A stretch of 64,000 nucleotides of DNA from an uncultured Lutibacter sp. (GCF_947493565.1 NZ_CANLRG010000003.1:124001-188000), one strand, 5' to 3'; counted from the stretch's first letter, positions 1 to 10,964 are shown. Numbers and translations are program-made. The notes: a model not told the origin generated them from the sequence alone.

Positions 1-2573
1 TTGAAAGTGACGTTACTTTTACCAAAGATTTAAAAACGGTATATTTTACTTGGAACAATTATTATAACTCATTAAAATACAGTGATTTAAAAAATAGCAA
101 GGCTTTATATTTATTTAAAGCTACTGTTGATAAAAATTTTGGACTTAGCAATATTGAACCACTACCATTTAATAGCAAACGTTATTCTGTAAGAAGCCCT
201 AAATTAAGTAAAGACGGAAAACAGCTCTTTTTTATTTCAGATATGGATGGTGGCTATGGCGGTATGGATATTTATGTAGTAAATATCACAAAAAATGGAA
301 GCTTTAGTGCACCAAAAAATTTAGGACCAAATGTTAATACCTCAAATGATGAGTTTTTTCCATATATTGATGAAAATAACACCTTATATTTTTCTTCATA
401 TGGGCATTTAGGTTTGGGTAATTTAGATATTTTTAAAAGTGAGTTTAAAAATGGAACATATCAAAAAGCTGAAAGTTTACCGGAGCCCATAAACAGTAAA
501 TTTGATGATTTTGCCTTTGTTATTAATAACACTAAAAATACTGGCTATTTTACCTCTAATAGAAATGGAGGAATTGGAGGTGTTGATATTTATGCTTTTA
601 AGCCTAAACTTCCTGATTGCAGTCAAATTATTACTGGTTTAGTTTATAATAAAAATACGGCTAAAGAAATTGATGATGTTGAAATTAGTTTGCTTAAAAA
701 TGGTGAATTAATTGAAACTCATATAAACCAATTTGAAAAAAAATACAATTTTAAACTTGATTGTAACTCAACTTATTCAATAATTGCACAAAAAGAACAT
801 TTTGAAACACTAGAAATTGAAATTGCTATTGATACCATTTTTAATAAAAAACTAAAACAAAATTTAGAGCTCACCCCAATACTTTGTAACCAATTACTAA
901 CGCTTCAAGTTGTTGATGAAGAAACTGGTAATACATTAGAAAATGCCAATATATTAATTTCAGAAAATAATCAATTTACAACTACTAATTATCTTCAAAA
1001 AGAGTTCGTTAACTTTCCTTTAGCTTGTAATAAAGCTTATAAAATTAACATCAGTAATGAACATTATGAAAACTTCGAATTTGTACTTAAAACTGATAAT
1101 GATTATGATAGAAAAATCAGTAAAACAATTAAATTAACACCTAAAAAATGTACCCAATTAATTACAGGAAACATTTTAAACAAAGAAACTAATAAATCTT
1201 TAATTGGAGTAACACTTAATTTATATCACAATAACACATTAATAGCTTCAAAAAATGTAAAAAATGATTCAAACTATACATTTGAAGTTGAATGCGATAA
1301 ATTATACAAAGTAGTTGCCAAAAAAGAAAATTTTGAAACATTAACTTCTGAAGTTGTAACAAACAAAGCTTATAACTCCACAATTCAGCAAAATTTTGAG
1401 CTAGCTCCTATGAGCTGCAATCAGTTGTTAACTTTAAATATTATTGATTCAAAAACAAAAAAAATCATTGCTAACTCAAAAATAACTGTTTTTGAAAATA
1501 ATGAATCACTTGGTAATTTTTCAAATGAAATTAATTTAGATTGTCATAAAACTTATCAAATTTCTATAACTAATGATGCATATGAAGATGCAGCAGTTCA
1601 ATTAATAACCGCTAATAAAAACACTCAAACTATTAAAAAAACTATTGAACTAACTCGTAAAGTTTGTACACAACTCATTTCAGGAAAAATTTTAAATAAA
1701 AATTCGAATCAAATTGCTATCGGAACAAAAGTTCTTTTATATCAAAATAATAAATTAGTTAACTCACAAATAGTGAACAGTGATGGAACTTATAATTTTG
1801 AACTAAATTGTAATGAAACTTATAAAGTTGTAACCGAAAATAAGCATTATCAACCTATTGAATTGGAGATTTTAAATCCATCTACTACAACTCAATATAA
1901 AAATATTGAATTAACTCCGTTAAAATGCGAACAATTTATTACAGGAAAAGTTATTGATTTTAACACTCAAAAAGAACTGCCAAATGCAATAGTTACACTT
2001 TATGAAAACAACAGCAAGATTGATACTTTAAAATTAGATAAATCAGCAAACTTTAAATATAAAATAAACTGTAATAAAACATACAAACTAGTTACTATTT
2101 TAAAAAATTATAACACTTACAGTACGCTAATTAACACTTCAAATGAATTGAATAAAACAATTCAAAAAAATATTGTGTTAGATTATAGCAAAGAATTTAT
2201 TACTGTACGTGATCAAAAAATGATTAAAACAAACCCTATTTATTTTGATCTTGATAAATCTGATATTAGAACAGATGCTGCAATTGAATTAAACAAAGTA
2301 GTTGAAATATTACAAAAATATCCAAAAATTAAAATTGAAATAAAATCACATACTGATAGTAGAGCTCCTGATAATTATAATATGAAATTATCTAATAGCA
2401 GAGCTAAATCAACTATTAGTTATATTATTGCACAAGGAATTGACTCAAGTAGGGTTACAGGGCGTGGATATGGTGAAACCCAACTTGTAAATAAATGTGC
2501 AAACGGAGTAAAATGTTCAGATGCGGAACACCAATTAAATAGAAGAACCGAATTTATTGTTATCGATGAATAA
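1..2573 (+). CDS. OmpA-family protein with PD40 propeller repeats and six Cys-paired repeats (5' partial)
   Basis: The frame is open from base 3, so the first ATG at 243 is internal and the gene begins upstream of the window. Visible order: WD40-like PD40 repeats (about 200-600, each with a DIY or DIF signature), then six tandem repeats of 83-89 residues starting at the Cys codons 618, 885, 1149, 1416, 1665 and 1926, then an OmpA-type peptidoglycan-binding domain (about 2235-2570, with HTDSR and NRRTEF). Each middle repeat opens with C-x-Q and carries a second Cys in a C-x-x-x-Y motif, and looks like a carboxypeptidase-regulatory-like beta-sandwich. The architecture recalls PorE of the type IX secretion machinery (TPR, propeller, one such sandwich, OmpA), but many flavobacterial paralogues share it. 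It is probably periplasmic or anchored to the outer membrane. The role is inferred. Confidence 0.85.
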   Translation, partial: ESDVTFTKDLKTVYFTWNNYYNSLKYSDLKNSKALYLFKATVDKNFGLSNIEPLPFNSKRYSVRSPKLSKDGKQLFFISDMDGGYGGMDIYVVNITKNGSFSAPKNLGPNVNTSNDEFFPYIDENNTLYFSSYGHLGLGNLDIFKSEFKNGTYQKAESLPEPINSKFDDFAFVINNTKNTGYFTSNRNGGIGGVDIYAFKPKLPDCSQIITGLVYNKNTAKEIDDVEISLLKNGELIETHINQFEKKYNFKLDCNSTYSIIAQKEHFETLEIEIAIDTIFNKKLKQNLELTPILCNQLLTLQVVDEETGNTLENANILISENNQFTTTNYLQKEFVNFPLACNKAYKINISNEHYENFEFVLKTDNDYDRKISKTIKLTPKKCTQLITGNILNKETNKSLIGVTLNLYHNNTLIASKNVKNDSNYTFEVECDKLYKVVAKKENFETLTSEVVTNKAYNSTIQQNFELAPMSCNQLLTLNIIDSKTKKIIANSKITVFENNESLGNFSNEINLDCHKTYQISITNDAYEDAAVQLITANKNTQTIKKTIELTRKVCTQLISGKILNKNSNQIAIGTKVLLYQNNKLVNSQIVNSDGTYNFELNCNETYKVVTENKHYQPIELEILNPSTTTQYKNIELTPLKCEQFITGKVIDFNTQKELPNAIVTLYENNSKIDTLKLDKSANFKYKINCNKTYKLVTILKNYNTYSTLINTSNELNKTIQKNIVLDYSKEFITVRDQKMIKTNPIYFDLDKSDIRTDAAIELNKVVEILQKYPKIKIEIKSHTDSRAPDNYNMKLSNSRAKSTISYIIAQGIDSSRVTGRGYGETQLVNKCANGVKCSDAEHQLNRRTEFIVIDE

Positions 2574-2577
2574 AAAA

Positions 2578-2919
2578 ATGAAACCAGAAATTACTTTTGA
2601 AGATTTTAGTAATATAGATGTAAGAGTTGGAACTATTATGAAAGTAAATGATTTTCCAAAAGCCAGAAAACCAGCCTACCAATTAACCATAGATTTTGGA
2701 GATTTAGGCATTAAAAAATCAAGCGCACAAATTACAGATTTATACACTAAAGAAGATTTACTACATAAAAAAATAGTGGCTATTATTAATTTTGAAAAAA
2801 AGCAAATAGCCAATTTTTTTAGTGAGTGCTTGGTATTAGGAATTGAAAATAAAGATGGAAAAGTTGTCCTTCTTAAAACTTCAAAATCAGCCATAAAGAA
2901 TGGAGCGCAAGTAAGTTAG
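2578..2919 (+). CDS. csaA: CsaA-like tRNA-binding protein
   Basis: This is a single EMAPII/OB-fold tRNA-binding domain of about 113 residues, the usual size for CsaA. The family motifs are visible: DVRVGTI near the N-terminus, KKSSAQIT in the middle, and KQIANFFSECLVLG near the C-terminus. In other bacteria such proteins bind tRNA and have been described as export chaperones; which applies here is not known. The chosen ATG at 2578 gives the usual family length. In-frame alternatives at 2566 (ATG) and 2557 (TTG) overlap the end of the OmpA-family gene. The tight junction suggests co-transcription with that gene. Confidence 0.85.
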   Translation: MKPEITFEDFSNIDVRVGTIMKVNDFPKARKPAYQLTIDFGDLGIKKSSAQITDLYTKEDLLHKKIVAIINFEKKQIANFFSECLVLGIENKDGKVVLLKTSKSAIKNGAQVS

Positions 2920-2927
2920 TTTCTTAA

Positions 2928-5450
2928 TTACATTGTTTTTCCAAAAAATATGGCGTTCATTAATAATTTATTTGTCCCATACCAAAAAGCTCTAAAATTA
3001 GTATTGTCAGTAAAAACTACTACTTTACCTTTTCCTAAACTTTTAACTTGAAATGGTACGGTGTTTTTTAAAACTTCTAAATTAGGTTTAGAAATATATC
3101 CACTTAATAATGGATTTTCGGTATAAATTATTGGATTATTAAAACTACTACTATCGGGTTTTACAAATATTTTAGTTCGTCTAAACATTGGTAAATTCTT
3201 CTTAGTATATCCAAAATTTATTGGATGAGATCTATCAATTTTTGTTTCAAAAATTGCTCCTCCTATCACTTGAGCACCCGTAAAATTTCTTTTTTGTTCA
3301 AATGTTACCTGCTTAGCGTTTACTTTTGCAGAAGTGTAATTAAGAGTAATAAACTTATTAGCTGACAACCATTTTACAGCATTTTTATAACCGATTAAAA
3401 CCCCTCCATTTTGTACCCATAATTTTAATTTTTCAACGGTGCCTTTACTTAACAACATATTAGTACTAGGTATAATTATTGAAGTGTATTTAGAAAAATC
3501 AACCCTATTAATATAACTTATATCTAATTTTGTAATATTCATTTTATAACGCTGGTCAAATAAGTGCCAAATTTCACCTGCATCATACGATGAAATTCCG
3601 TTACCTACCAACATAGCTACTTTTTGTTTCTCTATATTTCTGAACTGATTACTACCTAAATCAATTCCATTTGTTAAACCTGTAGAAACACTGTTAATAT
3701 TTATATTGCTTTCTAATGCAACTTTTTGTAACAAATTAAATAACTCATTTTCATTGAGATGTTGGTTTTGAACTGGAATTAAAATTGTTCCATAATCGTA
3801 TGTTTTTCCATTTAATGAAAACGGTTTCATCCCAACTTTGGCTCTCAACCCTTTATTTAAAATGATGTTTAAAGCTTTAGGAGAGTAATACTCATGCCAT
3901 TCCATCAAATAAGCATAGGTACTTTTTCCTGTAACCTCACCTTTTTTTAAAGATAAATTTTCAATTTTATCACCTATCAGTGAAGTAGATTTTAGCTCGG
4001 TATAATCTAAATTAAATGCTAATGGAAAAGTCCAAGCAGAAATATCATAAAACAAACTATCTGTAAAAGAAGTTCGTTTTTCAAACATTGCTTTAATTAA
4101 TTTGCTATTTTTTTGATTTATAGGAACTATATAACTCTGTTCTTTCTTAAAGTTTTTCCCATTTTCTTTGAAATCTGATTTTGGTTTGTAAATTTCAATG
4201 GTATGTTGTTTTAATATTTCTGCCAAATGAAAACTTCTAGCAGCATCATTTTCACTACCAAATACAATAGCTTTAGTTTTATCTTTTAAAGTTTCTATTG
4301 CTGCATTTTTATAAAAATTACGTTGATACGTTAATAATTTTACACGCATACTTTTTGCTGCTTCTAGCGTAGAGAGCGCTGCTGTATACTGGTTTCTAAT
4401 GGTAAAGGGAAAAGTCAACACTCCATTGATAGTTTCCTGAGCATGCCCTCTTGAGCTCCCTTGTTCAAATAAAATTCCAATAGCCCCATTTATATCAGGA
4501 TATGTAGAGCCTTTCCCATAATAAAAATCATCGAAATTTTCTTCTGTAAAATATAATGAACCTATTTTATCTAAAGCTGCTGCATGATAATTTCCTATTT
4601 CTTTGGTTAATTCTTGATTTTCTTTCGGCGTTAAAGGATGCACTCTAGACTGTATTCCTGGTTGAAAAAAGAACGTAGAGTTACTTCCCATTTCATGATG
4701 ATCGGTTAAAATATTTGGCATCCATTTTCTGTAGGTTTCAATACGTGCTTTAGATTCTGGCAATTGAGCTGGCAACCAATCTCTATTCATATCAAACCAA
4801 TAATGATTAGTTCTTGATCCTGGCCATACTTCATGAAATTCTCTATCATTTGGATCAGAATTTATAAAATCACTCTTGTTAGTATTAGCCCAATAAGCAA
4901 ATCGTTGTAAACCATCAGGATTTAAAGATGGGTCTAACAAAATAATGGTGTTATCCAATAAATTAATTATTTCAGTACCCTCAGCCGCAGCTAAATAATA
5001 TGCTAGTAATAAACTTGCATTAGCGCCACTTGGTTCATTTCCATGAATTGAAAAACCTTGATAAACCACCAAAGGCATTGTTTCAATATTTAATGTACTA
5101 CTTTTGTTTGCTTCAGTGAGGTTAAAATGATTAGACTGGATAGCATCAATATTTTTATGATTTTCTGGAGAAGTAATTGTCAATAAAATTAATGGTTTTC
5201 CTTCAAATGTGAATCCTCTATCTTCAATGGTAACTCTATCTGAAACAGCTGCAATAGTTTTCATATAAGTTACTAATTTATCATGTGTTATATGCCACTC
5301 ACCTATTTGATGACCAATAACACTCTCAGGTGTAGGTATATTTTTATTGTAACTAATATTTTGTGGCAAGTAGTAAGAAAGCTCAAACTGATTTTGTCCA
5401 TGTAACATAGCTGTTACAAAAACAAAAATTAAAAGGATTTTTAATTTCAT
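2928..5450 (-). CDS. Exported M14 family zinc carboxypeptidase
   Basis: An 840-residue protein with a Sec signal peptide (about residues 1-18). The peptidase M14 fold occupies roughly residues 45-370. Zinc ligands fit H136-x-x-E139 (HGNE) and the His pair 251-252 (DHHEMG); R223 in DMNRDW is the likely substrate-carboxylate Arg, and E329 in LFEQGSS the catalytic Glu. The C-terminal half contains a glutamine-amidotransferase-like segment (about 610-720) seen in large Bacteroidota M14 proteins. It probably degrades peptides in the periplasm or outside the cell. It ends 8 bases from the convergent csaA-like gene and is divergent from the S9 peptidase gene. Confidence 0.9.
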   Translation of the reverse strand: MKLKILLIFVFVTAMLHGQNQFELSYYLPQNISYNKNIPTPESVIGHQIGEWHITHDKLVTYMKTIAAVSDRVTIEDRGFTFEGKPLILLTITSPENHKNIDAIQSNHFNLTEANKSSTLNIETMPLVVYQGFSIHGNEPSGANASLLLAYYLAAAEGTEIINLLDNTIILLDPSLNPDGLQRFAYWANTNKSDFINSDPNDREFHEVWPGSRTNHYWFDMNRDWLPAQLPESKARIETYRKWMPNILTDHHEMGSNSTFFFQPGIQSRVHPLTPKENQELTKEIGNYHAAALDKIGSLYFTEENFDDFYYGKGSTYPDINGAIGILFEQGSSRGHAQETINGVLTFPFTIRNQYTAALSTLEAAKSMRVKLLTYQRNFYKNAAIETLKDKTKAIVFGSENDAARSFHLAEILKQHTIEIYKPKSDFKENGKNFKKEQSYIVPINQKNSKLIKAMFEKRTSFTDSLFYDISAWTFPLAFNLDYTELKSTSLIGDKIENLSLKKGEVTGKSTYAYLMEWHEYYSPKALNIILNKGLRAKVGMKPFSLNGKTYDYGTILIPVQNQHLNENELFNLLQKVALESNININSVSTGLTNGIDLGSNQFRNIEKQKVAMLVGNGISSYDAGEIWHLFDQRYKMNITKLDISYINRVDFSKYTSIIIPSTNMLLSKGTVEKLKLWVQNGGVLIGYKNAVKWLSANKFITLNYTSAKVNAKQVTFEQKRNFTGAQVIGGAIFETKIDRSHPINFGYTKKNLPMFRRTKIFVKPDSSSFNNPIIYTENPLLSGYISKPNLEVLKNTVPFQVKSLGKGKVVVFTDNTNFRAFWYGTNKLLMNAIFFGKTM

Positions 5451-5466
5451 CTATAAATTGTTTACA

Positions 5467-5474
5467 CAAATATA
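5467..5474 (-). promoter_or_regulatory. -7 box (TATATTTG) upstream of the M14 peptidase gene
   Basis: On the minus strand this matches the Bacteroidota -7 consensus TAnnTTTG and lies 16 nt before the ATG at 5450. No clear -33 TTG is found at the expected spacing. Confidence 0.5.
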
Positions 5475-5567
5475 GAAATTTCATTTTTACCACTGAGTAA
5501 CAAATATTTTAGTATATTTCAAGTTTTAAAAAACATACTTAACCTTAAATTTTCAACTAAGATATTT

Positions 5568-8276
5568 ATGAAAAATTGTTACTTTTTTAACTTCCTATTA
5601 GTAGCTCTAGTGTTTTCTAACATTAATTTGAAAGCTCAAAATAAAGAAAATGATAAAACTCGATGGACTCCTGAAGACATTATTAATACTGAATATATGA
5701 GGTCTGTATCCATATCACCAAACGGGAATATGGTTCTTTGGACAAAAAATAAGGCCGTGAAAGAAAAAGATAGATTCGTTTCTGATATTTATTTAACCCG
5801 ATTAGACATTAAGGATAACGATACTTTTAAAACCATTCAACTTACCAATGCTGATGAAAATGATTTTAGCCCAATGTTTTCAAAAGATGGAGAATCTATT
5901 TATTTCTTATCATCTCGTGATAAAGGAAAAAAATTGTGGAAAATGAGTATTTATGGCGGTGAGCCTATTAAAGTAAAAGAATTTAAAAATGGCATTTCAA
6001 GTTTGTCATGGCAAAATAAAAATACATTGCTTTATACCTCAAATGAAGGAGAAACTTTATATGAAAAAGAATTAAAAGAAAAAAAAGACAACGTAATTGT
6101 GGTTGAAGATTCTTTACATTGGAAACCAACAAGAGTTTACGCTTATGATTTAAAAACTGAAACAACAAAAAGAATTACCAATAATAAAAAACCTTTAAAT
6201 AGTTATACTGTTTCTGAAGATGGAAAATGGTTAGTGTATAGTGTTAGTAGAAGTAGAAGTTATGCTTCTGATGCACAAAAAGACCCATTTTATTTTTTAC
6301 AAAATTTAGAAACTAACAAGGTTATTCAAATAATTAAAGAACTAGAATTTCCATCTTATAATTTTCAATTTAGTAAAGACAACAAAGGTTTTTATTTTGT
6401 TTCATCAGAGGCTTCAGACCCACAATGGAATGGCGCTGGAATTTCTCAACTATATTATTATACAATTGCAACTAATACTTATAAAAAAGTAAATTTAAAG
6501 TGGGATTTAGGAATTGGTCGTGGATTTAATGTTGTTGGAAATGATGTAATTGTAACCCTTGCCAATAAAGTATATTATAAATTAGCTTACTATCAAAAAA
6601 ACGGAAATTCTTGGTCGAAAAAGACCATTGATTTAGATAAAAAAAACAATCATACTACTTTGTTAAGTGTTGCTAATAATGGTACTAAAGTAGCTTATCA
6701 ATACTCCACAGCATCTAAATTACCTAGATTTTACATTGCAGATGTATCAAAAAACAAGTTTACTAATGAACAAGAAATCATACAGTTAAATAAAAAATTA
6801 GCTAAAAAACCGATTACAAAAAGTGAGGTTCTTGTGTGGAAAGGTTATAAAAATGAAGAGGTTACCGGTATTTTATACTATCCTGAAAATTACGAAGTTG
6901 GTAAAAAGTATCCATTAATTTTATCTATTCATGGAGGTCCTGCAGGAGTAGATACTGATATGTGGAGCGAGCGTTGGAGCACGTATCCAAATATTTTAGC
7001 ACAACGCGGTGCCTTTGTACTTAAACCTAACTATCATGGATCATCAAATCACGGGCTTTCTTTTGTTGAAAGTATTAAAGGAAATTATTACGAACCAGAG
7101 TTAGAAGATATTACTAAAGCAATAGATTTATTAGCCAATAAAGGAATGATTGATACCAATCAATTAGGAACTATGGGATGGTCTAACGGAGCAATTTTAA
7201 CCACTATGTTAACCGTTCGTTATCCTGATATGTTTAAATTTGCAGCACCTGGAGCTGGTGATGTTAACTGGACTTCAGATTATGGAACTTGTAGGTTCGG
7301 CGTTAGTTTCGATCAATCTTATTTTGGTGGTGCTCCTTGGGATGACTTAAATGGAAAATTTTATAATGAAAATTACATCATTAAATCTCCATTATTTGAA
7401 ATTGAAAAAATAAAAACCCCAACCATTATTTTTCATGGTAGTGAAGATAGAGCAGTTCCAAGAGATCAAGGTTGGGAATATTATAGAGGTTTACAACAAG
7501 TTGGAAAAACACCTGTTAAATTTTTATGGTTTCCTGGACAACCTCATGGCTTAGGCAAAATTACACATCAATTACGTAAAATGAACGAAGAATTAGCTTG
7601 GATTGATACTTACTTATTTAACAAATCTTCTACCAAAAATGAAACCTTTAAAAAAGATAGCCCATTTGCTCAACTATTAAAAATTGAAAAAGTTAACATT
7701 ACAAAAAACGGTAATTTTGGAAAAGTTTTCAATTCAACTCTTATTCCTGAAACAGTTTCAGTAAAAAAAGATTCAATAGAAATAGGTCGTTTTGAAGTTA
7801 CCAATGCTCAATTTAAAGCTTTTAATCCTGAATTTAATTTTGAAGCTGGAATGGACAATTATCCAGTAGTTACAACAAAAGAAGATGCTCTTAAATATGT
7901 AAAATGGTTAAGCAACTTAACAGGCAAAAAATATCGTTTACCAACTTCTGAAGAAGGTAAAAACTTACACAAACTTGCCCATAAAGCAGCTGCTAAAGAA
8001 AATACACTAAATTATTGGGCTGGCTATCCGATTACTATTGATGAAATATCAGAATTCAATAAAAAAGTTCAAGAATTAAAATCTCATTTATTTAAAAAAG
8101 TGGGAAAAAATAAAGCCACAAAAGTAGGTGATGCAGAAATCTATGATTTAGGGGGAAATGTTGCTGAATACTTTGATGATGGAATTTATGGTTACAGCGC
8201 ATATGACTTTTATGATGTTAATAACAATGATCTAATTACTAGTAAATATGTTGGTATTAGAGTTATAAAAGAGTAA
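5568..8276 (+). CDS. Exported S9 prolyl-oligopeptidase-family peptidase fused to a SUMF1-like domain
   Basis: A 902-residue protein with a Sec signal peptide (1-23). Residues about 40-415 form a beta-propeller of PD40/WD40-like blades; 430-690 is an alpha/beta-hydrolase peptidase. The catalytic triad fits S539 (GWSNG), D627 (GSEDRAVP) and H660 (GQPHG). Past residue about 735 comes a second domain with signatures of the FGE/SUMF1 (formylglycine-generating-enzyme-like) fold: EIGRFEVTNAQF, YRLPTSEE, GGNVAEY and a terminal GIRVIKE. Usual S9 peptidases stop near residue 690, so the tail is an addition. A bidirectional terminator follows. The peptidase role is well supported; the function of the tail is unknown. 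Confidence 0.9.
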   Translation: MKNCYFFNFLLVALVFSNINLKAQNKENDKTRWTPEDIINTEYMRSVSISPNGNMVLWTKNKAVKEKDRFVSDIYLTRLDIKDNDTFKTIQLTNADENDFSPMFSKDGESIYFLSSRDKGKKLWKMSIYGGEPIKVKEFKNGISSLSWQNKNTLLYTSNEGETLYEKELKEKKDNVIVVEDSLHWKPTRVYAYDLKTETTKRITNNKKPLNSYTVSEDGKWLVYSVSRSRSYASDAQKDPFYFLQNLETNKVIQIIKELEFPSYNFQFSKDNKGFYFVSSEASDPQWNGAGISQLYYYTIATNTYKKVNLKWDLGIGRGFNVVGNDVIVTLANKVYYKLAYYQKNGNSWSKKTIDLDKKNNHTTLLSVANNGTKVAYQYSTASKLPRFYIADVSKNKFTNEQEIIQLNKKLAKKPITKSEVLVWKGYKNEEVTGILYYPENYEVGKKYPLILSIHGGPAGVDTDMWSERWSTYPNILAQRGAFVLKPNYHGSSNHGLSFVESIKGNYYEPELEDITKAIDLLANKGMIDTNQLGTMGWSNGAILTTMLTVRYPDMFKFAAPGAGDVNWTSDYGTCRFGVSFDQSYFGGAPWDDLNGKFYNENYIIKSPLFEIEKIKTPTIIFHGSEDRAVPRDQGWEYYRGLQQVGKTPVKFLWFPGQPHGLGKITHQLRKMNEELAWIDTYLFNKSSTKNETFKKDSPFAQLLKIEKVNITKNGNFGKVFNSTLIPETVSVKKDSIEIGRFEVTNAQFKAFNPEFNFEAGMDNYPVVTTKEDALKYVKWLSNLTGKKYRLPTSEEGKNLHKLAHKAAAKENTLNYWAGYPITIDEISEFNKKVQELKSHLFKKVGKNKATKVGDAEIYDLGGNVAEYFDDGIYGYSAYDFYDVNNNDLITSKYVGIRVIKE

Positions 8277-8295
8277 CAAAATTTTGATAAAAAAA

Positions 8296-8313
8296 ACCTC
8301 TCAATTGAGAGGT
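8296..8313. terminator. Bidirectional intrinsic terminator between the S9 gene and guaB
   Basis: A perfect palindrome with 9-base arms centred on AATT, flanked by an A-run on the left and a T-run on the right. It serves the convergent S9 peptidase gene (+) and guaB (-). Confidence 0.85.
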
Positions 8314-8347
8314 CTTTTTTTTATAACAATAGTTTATTTTCAATAAC

Positions 8348-9829
<1,482 letters not shown>

Positions 9830-9847
9830 TTAGAAATTAATTGCGAG

Positions 9848-9855
9848 CAAATTTA
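9848..9855 (-). promoter_or_regulatory. -7 box (TAAATTTG) for guaB
   Basis: An exact TAnnTTTG match on the minus strand, 30 nt before the guaB ATG, lying in the short gap after the preceding membrane-protein gene. The -33 element is not convincing. Confidence 0.5.
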
Positions 9856-9883
9856 CAATTTTTAATTGAAATATGAGAATTTA

Positions 9884-10375
9884 TTATCTTTTTGTCACTA
9901 TTAGCTGATAAGCTATTGACAATGTAGAAAATACAAAGCTAAAAGTCATTAATATACCTGAAAAAATAATGATATATTTGAACCAAGTAATACCACTCCA
10001 TAGTAAATAAATACCACCAAAAGTTAAAAGTATAGAGAAAAATGGCTCTATCATTAAAAAATATTTTAGTTTTTTATTGATTGAAGTAGTTGCTAAAATA
10101 AGTGATAGTAATAAAAAAATCACAGACATAGAAAGTATATGATTATGCACAATCGTTAAAATTTCTCTTTCATTTTTCTTAAACATCATTACCTCTGCAT
10201 CCTCATCATCTTCATTTCCTAAATAATGATTTTCTATCCCTTTTGGCTGCATTGCTGTTGTATTATTAACAAAGCTTAACCCACCATAAAAACCAACACT
10301 TAAAACGATAATAAATGCTAAAATGACTGATTTAATTTCTTTGGGAAAGTGATGAATTTGTCCGTGAATTTGCAT
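9884..10375 (-). CDS. Four-helix membrane protein of unknown function, last gene of the porin/FMN-binding cluster
   Basis: I do not recognise the family. The 163 residues contain a short His-rich N-terminus, four predicted membrane helices (about 14-36, 78-98, 103-125, 131-156) and an acidic soluble loop (about 45-75). An HNH triplet sits at the start of helix 2, which could hint at metal or haem binding, but no second clear ligand pair is seen. Its ATG overlaps the stop codon of the FMN-binding gene by one base (TAATG), so the two are very likely translationally coupled. The partner suggests a membrane redox role; this is inference only. Confidence 0.75.
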   Translation of the reverse strand: MQIHGQIHHFPKEIKSVILAFIIVLSVGFYGGLSFVNNTTAMQPKGIENHYLGNEDDEDAEVMMFKKNEREILTIVHNHILSMSVIFLLLSLILATTSINKKLKYFLMIEPFFSILLTFGGIYLLWSGITWFKYIIIFSGILMTFSFVFSTLSIAYQLIVTKR

Positions 10376-10896
10376 TAGAACTGCTTATTATTATGTAAAA
10401 TGTTTATTGTTTTTAATAGTTTATTAATTTCAGTTGTCATAGCTTTTGCTGAAATTGTTGCTCCAGAAATGGCGGCAATATCTTTTTGATATTCTAACTG
10501 TTTATCTTTTGTTTTACCTGAAAACTGACGTAACCAACGTTTACTTCCAATTTCACCTCCGTGATCTTCTCTATACACAAGAATTCTTACTTTTGAAATA
10601 ACCAAACTTTCATCAAAAATAACAATAAAATCGAAATAATCTGCTTTACCAAAAGCTTGTCCAAAATAATAATAACCTTTTAATTCATTATTACTAACTA
10701 TCTTAAAAAAATTAGTTGATGAAATTTGAATTGGTAATGTTTCATTTATTTCTTGTGAAACTTTTAATGATTGTTTTGTGTAATTTTCAATATCAAAATA
10801 AGCTTTGATTTCCTTTTGAATTAAAGCTTCAATTTTTGAGTTTGTTAAACTCAAAAAACTCATCCCAATTGCTAAAATAAAGACAATTTTCTTCAT
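10375..10896 (-). CDS. Periplasmic FMN-binding domain protein
   Basis: A 173-residue exported protein with a signal peptide (about 1-20) and one FMN-binding domain of the NqrC/RnfG type. The tail motif SGATIS (S144-T147) provides the Thr to which ApbE couples FMN in characterised members. The Asp that normally stands three residues before the motif Ser is Ala141 here (IAAISGAT), with an Asp at 139 instead. Start: ATG at 10896 begins a clean signal peptide, while the in-frame GTG at 10929 lies inside the hairpin that precedes the gene. The gene is coupled to the downstream membrane protein. Such domains usually carry electrons on the outer face of the inner membrane; the partner here is unknown. 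Confidence 0.85.
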   Translation of the reverse strand: MKKIVFILAIGMSFLSLTNSKIEALIQKEIKAYFDIENYTKQSLKVSQEINETLPIQISSTNFFKIVSNNELKGYYYFGQAFGKADYFDFIVIFDESLVISKVRILVYREDHGGEIGSKRWLRQFSGKTKDKQLEYQKDIAAISGATISAKAMTTEINKLLKTINILHNNKQF

Positions 10897-10919
10897 TAAA
10901 CTTTTTATTATTAAAAAGA

Positions 10920-10964
10920 ATGAGGCCACAATATAAATAAATTAGTAAACTTTAGTGACCTCAT
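10920..10964 (-). terminator. Intercistronic hairpin between porin and FMN-binding genes
   Basis: On the minus strand, arms 10964-10955 and 10929-10920 pair over 10 bp with one G-U, around a 25-nt loop. The second arm is followed by a U-rich stretch, then 23 nt later by the FMN-binding gene's ATG. It could partly terminate transcription or protect the 3' end of the porin message, giving more porin than downstream proteins. Confidence 0.65.

Noticed and set aside
600-2200. Repeat array considered as CRISPR or DNA satellite
   Set aside because: The repeats are protein-level (83-89 codons) and diverged in DNA; there are no short identical repeats with spacers.
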